Shown one piece after another: positions 42,701 through 49,743 of a DNA stretch of 49,743 bases. Origin of the DNA: Rikenellaceae bacterium (GTDB lineage Bacteria; Bacteroidota; Bacteroidia; Bacteroidales; Rikenellaceae); assembly GCA_015060165.1 (NCBI GenBank), contig SUZC01000006.1:1-49743 (forward strand), read 5' to 3'. How positions within the stretch are numbered: the stretch's first letter is position 1; each line of letters starts with the position of its first letter. The translations under genes were made by a program, and so were the position numbers. The notes under the pieces are model-generated. The model saw nothing but the letters and a program-made list of their open reading frames with translations, did no database searches and was not told where the DNA came from.

Positions 42701-43636
42701 ATGATAAACAAGACAATTACTTCACTCATTTTGTCAGCTCTTTTTCTTGTTTATAGTCCCTCTTTGAACGCTCAAGAGAAAAAGCAGGCAGCAGCTCCTA
42801 AATTTCACAAAGAGTTTACAGAGTATTTCAATAGACCTGTTTCAAAATTCTTCAACCAAAACAATGGAGCAAGAAGGAAAAGCACACAAATGCGCTACAT
42901 CCCAGCCACCTCCTCTTTTTGCGAGAAGGATACAAAGGTGATGATGATGCGCATAGACCCCACTGATTCTGCAGGAGCAGGACGAGGACCCGAAATATGC
43001 AGCAAGAATTACACCTATTATGGCTCTTACTCTGCACGAATCCGTATTCCTGAGGCTAAGACCGTGCAACCCAATGTTGGTGCGGTTGTAGGTTATTTCA
43101 CCTATAATATGGAGCGGGCAAAAGGCCTTAGCGAGATTGATTGGGAGTGGCTCATTGCCGACCCCGAAATCGTCTATATAGGCACATGGACAGGAAAATC
43201 GAATAACCTTCAACGTATAGGACGCATTATCAATTTAGCCGAGGGCAAAATCTACGAGTGTGTCTATCATTCCAGAGCTGACGGTGGCAAGCATCATAAA
43301 CTGACAGGTCGCCAGAACCAGCCAGAGACAGTTCCTGCTATAAAGGATTATAATGCGGCAAAACGTTTCTATACTTATGGATTTGATTGGTATCCCGACC
43401 GCCTTGTGTGGTGGATATTACATCCCGAGACCGAGGAGCGAATCGTATTGTGGGACTACCAGGGTTCAACACCCGACTTCAGCGGTATCCCCGACAACAA
43501 AACTCGTTATCTACTGAATTTCTGGCATACCAACAATTGGCCAGTACACACCAATCCAAAATCAATCGAAAAGCCCAAATACCCCTACGAGGTTGAAATC
43601 GATTGGATGTCATACGAGCCATTCGACATAGATTAA
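42701..43636 (+). CDS. GH16-like secreted glycoside hydrolase
   Basis: A 311-residue secreted protein (signal peptide to about residue 24, LNAQ, type I; no lipobox). The jelly-roll core holds EIDWE (residues 145-149), which fits the GH16 catalytic ExDxE pattern with the nucleophile and acid/base glutamates. Supporting strands are YGSYSARIRIP, VGAVVGYFTYN, FYTYGFDWYPDRLVWWI and YLLNFWHTNNWPV, in the usual family order. GH16 enzymes cut beta-1,3/1,4-glucans, galactans or mucin O-glycans; the substrate cannot be told. It converges with the beta-helix gene across a shared 18-base-pair terminator. Confidence 0.8.
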   Translation: MINKTITSLILSALFLVYSPSLNAQEKKQAAAPKFHKEFTEYFNRPVSKFFNQNNGARRKSTQMRYIPATSSFCEKDTKVMMMRIDPTDSAGAGRGPEICSKNYTYYGSYSARIRIPEAKTVQPNVGAVVGYFTYNMERAKGLSEIDWEWLIADPEIVYIGTWTGKSNNLQRIGRIINLAEGKIYECVYHSRADGGKHHKLTGRQNQPETVPAIKDYNAAKRFYTYGFDWYPDRLVWWILHPETEERIVLWDYQGSTPDFSGIPDNKTRYLLNFWHTNNWPVHTNPKSIEKPKYPYEVEIDWMSYEPFDID

Positions 43637-43656
43637 CACCGATTATCTATTTACAA

Positions 43657-43706
43657 AAATGTGGTAATAATGCAACGGCAATCTTCTCTGCATTATTACC
43701 ACATTT
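43657..43706. terminator. Bidirectional terminator
   Basis: An 18-base-pair perfect stem: bases 43657-43674 pair with 43689-43706, loop of 14 bases. It lies between converging genes and starts and ends in A3/T3. Confidence 0.88.
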
Positions 43707-43723
43707 ATCTTTCAAGACTCAGC

Positions 43724-45223
43724 CTACTCCTCCACAAAGAGTATTTCACCCTTTGTCTCGCCAAACACCTCTTTAAGCGATTGCGTAACCGTATCATCAT
43801 ACACATAGCGTAGCCCCTCGCTACCCCACGCTCCGGCCTTCTTGTCGCGATGCTGTATGTAGGTGTTTTCTGAGAGTGTAGGCAACCACTCCTTCTGCGC
43901 AGCTGCAATATTGAGCAAATCGTGCGTACTACGATCAAATATATTGTTCTCGACGCGGAAGTTGGTAGCGCGATTGATATGATGACACCACGATTTAATA
44001 TGAGCAGGGGTCTCCTTGTCGGGGCGCTGCTTTCCCCAGCCATAACCCGCACGACGCATCAGATTGTTAGCAACGAGAATATTCTCCATATAGTGTGATT
44101 GGTTGGTATCCTTACGCCCAAGAAAATACTCAATCGAATAGACACAATCCTCAATAAGATTATTCGTATACAACACATTCTTCATAACAAGCGTTTCATC
44201 GGTATCGCCCTGATGTTGATGTGTGATAGCAGCATCGTAAACCTGATATATATAGCAATTGCTTACCAAAAAATTTTCGCAACCGCCATATATCTCTATT
44301 GCATTACCAAAACGTGTAGGGTGATTACGGCCAAAAATATCTTCGCTCTGAATTGAGCCTCCTATCCAGCCCAGCTCACAGTTTGTGACGGTCAGATTTT
44401 TCACCGTTCCGCTACCTATTCCGTGCGAACCACCATATTTAATGCATAGATTGTCGAATGTCGTATTGTTTGCCGCCTGAATAATATTTCCTCGTGGCGA
44501 GAGCTCTATCGACGAGAATCGCTCGGCTGGATTACCCTCTGTAGAACACAGATATAAACGCTTCTGACTCTTGTAGTCGTGATAAAATTCCAAATCGCGT
44601 TTCAAATCGCGGTACGACGCAAAAGGCTCGCGAGTTTCGATATGAAGCGTTGAGCCATCCGTCTGACGTATCATCATTACCTTAAAAGCGTGAGACTCAC
44701 CCTCATTAAAGACCAATGTACCCACGTCAGAGGCAAGTTCGCCGTCATACATATATACATTCTTCGTATCGGTCTCAATCCACTTGCCAACCTTCGCTGC
44801 ATCATAGGGCGAACCGTAAATGCGAGGTTTTTCTCCTTTGCCGAAGGCTGAGTATGTAACACCCGATTTAGCCTTTATTCGCCCACGCCAAATATCGCCA
44901 CGTCGAAATAGCACGCAGTCGTTGGGTTTAAGGTCAAGTTCCGCCAAGCGTTGAAGGCTTTTTATAGCCCTATCGGGAGCGAGGCCATCGTTGAGATCAT
45001 TTCCCTCTGCCGAGATGTAATATATCGCAGAAAAATTCTTCTTGGTCATATCCGATTGTGCGTTTCGAATCTCTTTTTTCAGCTTTTCAGCCTGCTTATC
45101 AAGCGAAACGATACGCTTCTCTGCGGAATTGTGTTGAGAACTGCACGAAGGCGCAACGAGAGCCACCATAGCAAACATGGTAGCAGCTGTATATACCGAA
45201 CGAATAAACTTAAACAACATCAT
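43724..45223 (-). CDS. Right-handed parallel beta-helix lipoprotein (lyase/hydrolase-like)
   Basis: A 499-residue lipoprotein (signal to VAPSC, lipid Cys27), followed by a charged helical stretch of about 35 residues (KRIVSLDKQAEKLKKEIRNA). Next is the start typical of Bacteroidetes beta-helix enzymes: YYISAEGNDLNDGLAPDRAIKSL, DCVLFRRGDIWRG, SGVTYSAFGKGEKPRIYGS. The rungs run about 230-430 (NTTFDNLCIKYGG, TVKNLTVTNCELG, IEIYGGCENFLVSNCYIYQ, NVLYTNNLIEDC, NFRVENNIFDRS). Likely a polysaccharide lyase or glycoside hydrolase, but catalytic residues and substrate are not identifiable. It lies 82 bases after the sialidase-like gene on the same strand, so the two may be co-transcribed. Confidence 0.78.
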   Translation of the reverse strand: MMLFKFIRSVYTAATMFAMVALVAPSCSSQHNSAEKRIVSLDKQAEKLKKEIRNAQSDMTKKNFSAIYYISAEGNDLNDGLAPDRAIKSLQRLAELDLKPNDCVLFRRGDIWRGRIKAKSGVTYSAFGKGEKPRIYGSPYDAAKVGKWIETDTKNVYMYDGELASDVGTLVFNEGESHAFKVMMIRQTDGSTLHIETREPFASYRDLKRDLEFYHDYKSQKRLYLCSTEGNPAERFSSIELSPRGNIIQAANNTTFDNLCIKYGGSHGIGSGTVKNLTVTNCELGWIGGSIQSEDIFGRNHPTRFGNAIEIYGGCENFLVSNCYIYQVYDAAITHQHQGDTDETLVMKNVLYTNNLIEDCVYSIEYFLGRKDTNQSHYMENILVANNLMRRAGYGWGKQRPDKETPAHIKSWCHHINRATNFRVENNIFDRSTHDLLNIAAAQKEWLPTLSENTYIQHRDKKAGAWGSEGLRYVYDDTVTQSLKEVFGETKGEILFVEE

Positions 45224-45305
45224 ATTTTTTCAAAAAAACAATATATTCGGTATCTCTCTTGATACACCAATTAATAAAATTTATATTCCCGACTTATGGT
45301 CGCTG

Positions 45306-46427
45306 TTACTTTAATAAACAATAAATACCGGTATTGGCTGAATCGCCTGCGTAGAAAGTAGCAACTTGTTGATTACCAAAAGTACAAGCGCTAACATTAC
45401 CAGCATCATATCCCGAGTTTTTCGTAGCAAGGATTGTAGCTGATGGCCAACCCAACGGATTACCCCAAATCTTATCAGATGCGATTTCTCTATATTCAAG
45501 ATTACCTGTGCTTCTGTTATATATGTAAAGAGATATTTTACCGCTTTCTGCATCATAAATAATATTAGGTGTATTGCCGTATTGTTCAATATTTGTAAGT
45601 TTTTTAGTCCAAGTACGGCCATAGTCCGACGACTCCATTTGCCACATCGCAGCCGAGCCCTTACCTTCATATCTTCCTACAACCAATATCTTTCCTTCGC
45701 CCAAATATGCTGCTGACATCTCCATTGGGCAAAATCCATCAGCCACCGATTCAACAACTACTCTATTCCAAGAAGCACCATTATCCTCACTTACGATATA
45801 TCCCCACGAACGAGTATCTCCATATGTGCCGAAAAATGCCATCAAGCCTCTTGTGGGAATATTGATAATATCGCCACAATGCCCCAATGGTTCGGTATGG
45901 GGAATTGTTGATATCTTCTCAAACTCTACGCCATCGGTTGTTCTATACATTTCGTAGTAGGCATTGGGATTAGAAAAGAAGCCCACTCGAATGATGAAAA
46001 TCAGATTACCATCAGCATCATTACCGCATCCCGTAACTCCATCACGCATATTGGGCGTATCAATCACCTTCCCGCTTGGTGTCCAGTTGATTCCATCAGT
46101 TGATGTAGAAGCGTAAATTGCACCAACACCATTATGAGGATCGTTGTGCTGCAATGCCTTCACATATGCATTGACCAACCTACCCCCAACTTTGCCAATA
46201 CGAGGCCAACAGGTGTATTTGTCGGGAGCTGCCACCGTACATAGCTCGATTTTAGATGAATCCTTATCTGCTATATTACCCTTTTGTTTGGATAAATCCC
46301 CGGATTTATCGGCCAACACCTCGTCGGCCACCTGGCCTTCCAGCCTATTTCCCTCACTTTTATTACCAATATTCATACAAGATACAAACGCCACCGACAA
46401 AGCGGCCAACCACAGAATTTTCTTCAT
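45306..46427 (-). CDS. Sialidase/BNR-repeat-like lipoprotein
   Basis: A 373-residue lipoprotein (MKKILWLAALSVAFVSC, lipid Cys17). The six-bladed neuraminidase-like fold is shown by Asp-box-type turns STDGINWTP, SEDNGASWNR and SSDYGRTWTK, and blades such as DADGNLIFIIRVGF and YLGEGKILVVGRYEG. A CWPRIGKVGGRL stretch near residue 75 may carry an active-site Arg. It may be an exo-sialidase or another exo-glycosidase with this fold; the full triad of arginines is not certain. An ATG at 46433 adds two residues. A minus-strand -7 box lies at 46550-46557. Together with the beta-helix and GH16-like genes it forms a small glycan-active set without SusC/SusD. Confidence 0.76.
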   Translation of the reverse strand: MKKILWLAALSVAFVSCMNIGNKSEGNRLEGQVADEVLADKSGDLSKQKGNIADKDSSKIELCTVAAPDKYTCWPRIGKVGGRLVNAYVKALQHNDPHNGVGAIYASTSTDGINWTPSGKVIDTPNMRDGVTGCGNDADGNLIFIIRVGFFSNPNAYYEMYRTTDGVEFEKISTIPHTEPLGHCGDIINIPTRGLMAFFGTYGDTRSWGYIVSEDNGASWNRVVVESVADGFCPMEMSAAYLGEGKILVVGRYEGKGSAAMWQMESSDYGRTWTKKLTNIEQYGNTPNIIYDAESGKISLYIYNRSTGNLEYREIASDKIWGNPLGWPSATILATKNSGYDAGNVSACTFGNQQVATFYAGDSANTGIYCLLK

Positions 46428-46549
46428 ATTCACTTAATTATATTTATTTCCTACTACTGATTTTCCATCCATTCCCATCAAAAGGCCCCAATGAACTCAT
46501 CGAATGATAATAAATGAAATATTCGTCGCTATTAAGCGATTCATTATTA

Positions 46550-46557
46550 CAAAGATA
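46550..46557 (-). promoter_or_regulatory. -7 box for the sialidase-like gene
   Basis: TATCTTTG on the minus strand, about 120 bases before the start codon; no clean -33. The gap 46428-46793 also contains the hairpin at 46653-46682 and the promoter and operator at 46709-46740. Confidence 0.45.
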
Positions 46558-46652
46558 TAAAAATCCATTTAATATATATGTTTTAGCCCCGAATTCTATA
46601 AAAAAATATAGCGACTAATTTCAGAAGATTATATACTATGATGTCAAATTTT

Positions 46653-46682
46653 TTAGGGGACTTTATAGTCCCCTAATTTTTT
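46653..46682 (+). terminator. Terminator-like hairpin between divergent genes
   Basis: TTAGGGGACT (46653-46662) and AGTCCCCTAA (46667-46676) form a perfect 10-base-pair stem with loop TTAT, followed by T6. It points toward the HTH operon although no + strand gene precedes it. Contains the right copy (46655-46674) of the 20-base hairpin core seen at 42456-42475. Confidence 0.75.
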
Positions 46683-46708
46683 GCAGGTGAAAAATTTTGT
46701 CAAAATTA

Positions 46709-46740
46709 TTTGTCTTTTTGTAAAGTTTACTTTACATTTG
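46709..46740 (+). promoter_or_regulatory. Promoter of the membrane-protein/HTH operon
   Basis: TTTG (46709-46712), 20 bases, TACATTTG (46733-46740): full consensus, leader of about 47 bases to the ATG at 46794. Confidence 0.72.
46720..46735. promoter_or_regulatory. Candidate operator: inverted repeat in the promoter spacer
   Basis: GTAAAG-TTTA-CTTTAC has perfect 6-base arms. It lies between the -33 and -7 elements and covers the first bases of the -7 box. A small HTH regulator is encoded at the end of this operon and is the obvious candidate to bind it. Confidence 0.5.
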
Positions 46741-46793
46741 CATTGTGATTAATAACAATCAACTCTGTTAAACATAAAAAACGACAAGAAACT

Positions 46794-47291
46794 ATGAAAC
46801 AACACCTATCACCTGGCCTAATTGGCCGTATCAAAGGCTCAGTCAAAAATTGGCTACTGCCCCACCCCTTCAAAATCGTAGGTCAAGCAATGCTTTTGGC
46901 CATACTTTTTGCACTTGTTATTCAAATCCTCACAACGAATGTACTAACCAACGGCGATGTAACAATAGATATGCTGAAAGTATCTATCTGGCAAAGAGCA
47001 ATAAGCATTGGTCTCTACCTTTCGATGTTTCTCATCACCTGCTCACGCGAGAAGGCAGAAGACGAGATGACCGCTGCCCTGCGTGGCGAGACCTTGAAAG
47101 AGATTGGTTATCTGATGATGCTGATTTATGTTGCCTATCGTATCGTTATTACAGTCGTGGCCGAAAATATCCACTATATCACTCACGATGAGCCATTTCT
47201 CACGCCATTCATCGTTTGGGTTCTCTATTATGCTTGTTTCGAGCGTAAGATGCGAAATCTGCGCCGCCAAAGCCGCGAATTCAAATTATAA
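46794..47291 (+). CDS. Four-helix membrane protein of an HTH-linked module (1)
   Basis: A 165-residue inner-membrane protein with a basic N-terminus (RIKGSVKNWLLPHPF) and four hydrophobic segments at about 27-48, 66-82, 103-122 and 132-148. Between helices 2 and 3 is a polar loop, TCSREKAEDEMTAALRGETLKE, whose CSRE-x2-EDEM motif recurs in the next gene. The C-terminus is basic (ERKMRNLRRQSREF). I do not know a named family. It is the first gene of a three-gene unit ending in a small HTH regulator. That layout resembles modules in which the regulator controls its own membrane partners. Function unknown. Confidence 0.75.
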   Translation: MKQHLSPGLIGRIKGSVKNWLLPHPFKIVGQAMLLAILFALVIQILTTNVLTNGDVTIDMLKVSIWQRAISIGLYLSMFLITCSREKAEDEMTAALRGETLKEIGYLMMLIYVAYRIVITVVAENIHYITHDEPFLTPFIVWVLYYACFERKMRNLRRQSREFKL

Positions 47292-47353
47292 CCCTCAATC
47301 AACTATTACAATTTTCTAAACACAAATCAAACAACAATTAAAACAATCAAACT

Positions 47354-47746
47354 ATGAAGACACTTCTTTTTCCACACAGTTTTCAGCGTATCGGCTGGAT
47401 TATCTTTGCCATTTCGGCCGCAATCGGAGCATACATTTTGTTTACCGACAACACTGATTCTTATCTGTTCAACAACATCGCCATCATCGGCACCTGCATT
47501 GGAGCGATACTTGCAACCTGCTCACGCGAAGAGGTCGAGGATGAGATGACCGGGCAAATGCGCCTTAACTCCCTGCTCACAGCACTCTACATCAACTATG
47601 CAATCCTAATCGTTTGCTCACTCCTAATATACGATTTGGATTTTCTGAGCGTGATGCTCTATAATATGTTTACAATTTTGCTTATTTTTATGGTGGTATT
47701 CCGCTGGAAGATATGGCGAGTAAAAAAAGCAACCGAGAATGAATAA
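47354..47746 (+). CDS. Four-helix membrane protein of an HTH-linked module (2)
   Basis: A 130-residue inner-membrane protein with hydrophobic segments at about 12-30, 40-54, 74-92 and 98-115. The loop ATCSREEVEDEMTGQMRLNSL carries the same CSRE-x2-EDEM motif as the preceding protein, so the two are related and may form a heteromer. The C-terminus is basic (RWKIWRVKKATENE). Its last 8 bases overlap the start of the HTH gene, which implies translational coupling. Function unknown. Confidence 0.75.
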   Translation: MKTLLFPHSFQRIGWIIFAISAAIGAYILFTDNTDSYLFNNIAIIGTCIGAILATCSREEVEDEMTGQMRLNSLLTALYINYAILIVCSLLIYDLDFLSVMLYNMFTILLIFMVVFRWKIWRVKKATENE

Positions 47747-47939
47747 TAAAATACGAGTCGCACGAGCCGAAGTGCGAATGACCCAACAACAATTGGCCGA
47801 GGCGGCGGGTGTCAGCCGTCAGACCATCAACGCCATCGAGAGCGGAAAATTCGTACCCTCGACGGTGCTGGCCTTGAAGATGGCTAAAATATTCGGCAAA
47901 TCGGTTGAAGATATTTTCCAACTCGACGACGAGGATTAA
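47739..47939 (+). CDS. Small XRE-type HTH regulator
   Basis: A 66-residue cytoplasmic DNA-binding protein that is essentially one Cro/C1-type helix-turn-helix: MTQQQLAEAAGVSRQTINAI with IESGKFVPSTVLALKMAKIFGKSVEDIFQL. It is of the YgzD/PF01381 short type common in self-regulated membrane modules. It overlaps the membrane gene before it by 8 bases and is followed by a strong terminator. It probably represses its own operon through the inverted repeat at 46720-46735, by inference. Confidence 0.88.
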   Translation: MNNKIRVARAEVRMTQQQLAEAAGVSRQTINAIESGKFVPSTVLALKMAKIFGKSVEDIFQLDDED

Positions 47940-47949
47940 CCCCACTATG

Positions 47950-47986
47950 CAGGCTGCGCAACCCCAAAGTTGGCAGCCTGATTTTT
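47950..47986 (+). terminator. Terminator of the HTH operon
   Basis: CAGGCTGC (47950-47957) pairs with GCAGCCTG (47973-47980), extended by CAAC/GTTG with one bulge, then A-T5. Confidence 0.85.
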
Positions 47987-48035
47987 GTATAATAGAGATT
48001 ATAAATCTCATATTGTTTCCCACGTTGAATCTCTC

Positions 48036-48063
48036 GATTTTGAATTTTGAATTTTGAATTTTG
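48036..48063. repeat. Heptanucleotide tandem repeat in the metF promoter
   Basis: Four TTTTG units at exactly 7-base spacing (48038, 48045, 48052, 48059), i.e. TTTTGAA repeated. One unit supplies the -33 TTTG of the promoter at 48053-48083. Confidence 0.75.
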
Positions 48064-48083
48064 AATTCAACTATGTACCTTTG
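48053..48083 (+). promoter_or_regulatory. Promoter of metF
   Basis: TTTG (48053-48056), 19 bases, TACCTTTG (48076-48083): full consensus, 26 bases before the ATG. The -33 lies within the heptanucleotide repeat. Confidence 0.72.
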
Positions 48084-48109
48084 CGTGTTAGGACTAAACA
48101 TCACAGGTT

Positions 48110-49063
48110 ATGAGTGTTGCAGATTTTTTGCGTGCAGACCACGACACAGCCTTCTCGATTGAGGTTTTACCACCCGTCAGAGGCAAGAGCATAGAGCAAG
48201 TTTTCAAGACGCTGGATCGACTCGTCGAGTTCAATCCCGCCTATATAAATATCACTACCCACCGCACCGAAGTCATCTATCGTGAGATTTCTCAGGGTGT
48301 ATTCCAGCGCACCACCGAGCGTATGCGCCCGGGAACTGTTGCTATTGCTGCAGCACTCAAAGGTCGCTATGGCATTCCCACCGTACCGCATATGATTTGC
48401 AGCGGATTCTCGCGTTCGGAGTTGGAAAACGAACTTATCGACCTATCATATCTGGATATCACCGACCTTTTGGTATTGCGTGGCGACAGAGCCAAAGGCG
48501 AAAATCGCTTTGTAGCAGCCGAAGGTGGCCACACCCACGCAGTTGAACTCTGCCAGCAGATAGAAGATTTCAATCGCGGGGTGATGCTCGACGGCTCACT
48601 GCACGAACCCCTCGCCACACAATTCACATTTGGAGTGGCTGGCTATCCCGAAAAGCACGAAGAGGCGATGAACATCGACCTCGATATCGAGTACTTGAAG
48701 GCAAAAGTCGATGCTGGTGCAAAGTATGTCGTAACACAGATGTTCTTCGACAATAGCCGTTATTTCTCATTCGTTGAGCGTTGTCGCGCAGCAGGTATCG
48801 ATGTACCTATAATTCCGGGTATCAAACCCCTTACCTCGCTCACACAGCAGGCTCTACTGCCCAAAACTTTCCACATTGACCTTCCCAAAGAGTTGGCCGA
48901 CGAGTTGCGCCGTTGCAAGGATAACGATAGCGTCAAGGCATTGGGAGTTGAGTGGGGAATCGCTCAGGCCAAAGAGTTGAAGGCGGCACGAGTTCCGAGC
49001 ATACATTTCTACTCGATGAACGCCTCGGCAAGTATCGAAGCAATCGCAAAAGCAGTATATTAA
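48110..49063 (+). CDS. metF: Methylenetetrahydrofolate reductase
   Basis: A 317-residue cytoplasmic flavoprotein that reduces 5,10-methylene-THF to 5-methyl-THF, the methyl donor for methionine synthase. The TIM barrel shows FSIEVLPPVRGKSIE (catalytic Glu region), PAYINITTHRTE, VPHMICSGFSRSELE, DLLVLRGDRAKGE, FTFGVAGYPEKHEEA, YVVTQMFFDNSRYFSFV and IPGIKPLT, in family order. About 20 residues longer than E. coli MetF, as in other Bacteroidetes. It lies 30 bases before metH, forming a methyl-cycle operon. Confidence 0.94.
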   Translation: MSVADFLRADHDTAFSIEVLPPVRGKSIEQVFKTLDRLVEFNPAYINITTHRTEVIYREISQGVFQRTTERMRPGTVAIAAALKGRYGIPTVPHMICSGFSRSELENELIDLSYLDITDLLVLRGDRAKGENRFVAAEGGHTHAVELCQQIEDFNRGVMLDGSLHEPLATQFTFGVAGYPEKHEEAMNIDLDIEYLKAKVDAGAKYVVTQMFFDNSRYFSFVERCRAAGIDVPIIPGIKPLTSLTQQALLPKTFHIDLPKELADELRRCKDNDSVKALGVEWGIAQAKELKAARVPSIHFYSMNASASIEAIAKAVY

Positions 49064-49093
49064 CAATCATTGCCTATTTAACGGTTATTGCCT

Positions 49094-49743
49094 ATGGCAA
49101 CTATTCACGAAATCATAAGCAATCGCATTCTCGTTTTAGATGGTGCGATTGGTACAATGATACAACGTCACAACCTCACAGAAGAGGACTTTCGTGGTAC
49201 AATTTTTACCAACCACCCCACAAAATTGGCGGGCAACAACGACCTTTTGTCTCTTACTCGCCCCGACATCATTTCGGCTCTGCACCGAGAGTATTTGGAG
49301 GCGGGAGCCGATATCATCTCAACTTGCTCTTTCAATGCGCAAGCCATCTCGCAAGCCGATTATGGCACAACCGCGTATGTTCGCGATATAAATCTTGCCG
49401 CAGCCCGCTTGGCTCGTGCCGAGGCCGATAAGATGAATCTCCGCACCCCCGACAAACCTCGTTTTGTAGCTGGCTCAATAGGACCGACAGGCAAGACTGC
49501 TTCAATGTCGCCAGATGTGGAGAATCCCGCCCTGCGAGTGGTTGATTTCGATATGTTGCACGAGGCATATTCCGAGCAAATAGCAGCCCTTATTGAAGGT
49601 GGAGTCGATTTACTGCTCTTCGAAACAATTTTCGACACACTTAACGTAAAGGCCGCATTGGTCGCAGCCGAGAGCATCTTCAAAGAGCGAGGTCGACGAT
49701 TGCCAATTATGCTATCTGCCACCATTGCCGATGCATCGGAACG
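49094..49743 (+). CDS. metH: B12-dependent methionine synthase, 5' part (cut by window edge)
   Basis: The first 216 codons of methionine synthase, open at the window end. The homocysteine-binding barrel is seen: [116 protein letters not shown] and [13 protein letters not shown]. This parallels E. coli MetH closely. The zinc cysteines and the cobalamin domain lie beyond the edge, so B12 dependence is inferred from the MetH-type sequence and neighbour metF. Some Bacteroidetes split MetH; the remaining length is not visible. Confidence 0.9.
   Translation, partial: MATIHEIISNRILVLDGAIGTMIQRHNLTEEDFRGTIFTNHPTKLAGNNDLLSLTRPDIISALHREYLEAGADIISTCSFNAQAISQADYGTTAYVRDINLAAARLARAEADKMNLRTPDKPRFVAGSIGPTGKTASMSPDVENPALRVVDFDMLHEAYSEQIAALIEGGVDLLLFETIFDTLNVKAALVAAESIFKERGRRLPIMLSATIADASE

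Noticed and set aside
42701..46427. Polysaccharide utilization locus
   Set aside because: No SusC/SusD pair or dedicated regulator is present, so the name would overstate what is seen.
48036..48063. Heptanucleotide repeat as a CRISPR or other array
   Set aside because: Units are 7 bases with no spacers; it is a simple tandem repeat.

Overview
The window reads as a chromosomal stretch from a gut-type Bacteroidales bacterium, probably near Rikenellaceae/Alistipes. This is inferred from many promoters of the Bacteroidetes form TTTG-N19/20-TAnnTTTG, near absence of Shine-Dalgarno sites, many short-signal lipoproteins, and family content (BACON domains, DUF4492-cydAB, BtuG-type propeller, PorT-like barrels, 6-bladed propeller lipoproteins, M64-like peptidase, CotH lipoprotein). 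No transposase, integrase, phage gene, CRISPR array or origin was seen.

Layout. 0-3.4 kb: rpiB, a HerA/DUF853 ATPase and a Gfo/Idh/MocA oxidoreductase. 3.6-5.2 kb: two tandem paralogous outer-membrane barrels. 5.3-10.3 kb: rpe, an ABC-F ATPase, rlmB, a YgjP-type metallopeptidase and an AqpZ-type aquaporin. 10.4-13.7 kb: a Ca2+ P-type ATPase and a DUF1232 protein. 13.7-20.9 kb: a cobalamin-riboswitch operon holding a 40-codon peptide gene, two surface lipoproteins, a BtuG-like propeller, a BtuB-like TonB receptor and a nitroreductase. 21-25 kb: a possible clan-CD peptidase lipoprotein, a lipid-anchored TIM-barrel epimerase and an NhaC antiporter. 25-31 kb: a transglutaminase-like lipoprotein, cutC and two propeller lipoproteins. 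31-34 kb: DUF4492-cydA-cydB. 34-38.2 kb: a DUF6562 relic and a 1236-residue BACON-LRR-thioredoxin-M64 lipoprotein. 38.6-42.4 kb: tRNA-Thr, a CotH lipoprotein and prfC. 42.7-46.4 kb: a small glycan set (GH16-like, beta-helix, sialidase-like). 46.8-47.9 kb: two small membrane proteins plus an HTH regulator. 48.1 kb to the end: metF and the 5' part of metH.

How parts connect. The riboswitch operon looks like a corrinoid capture and uptake unit. The B12-dependent methionine synthase at the right edge, next to metF, is a plausible consumer of the imported cofactor. The points most worth following are the unannotated 40-residue peptide behind the riboswitch, the compositional mosaic inside the 1236-residue surface protease-like protein, a putative self-regulated HTH/membrane module with a palindrome over its promoter, a long-hairpin element that begins in the stop codon of two different genes, and near-identical 20-base hairpins on both sides of the glycan set.
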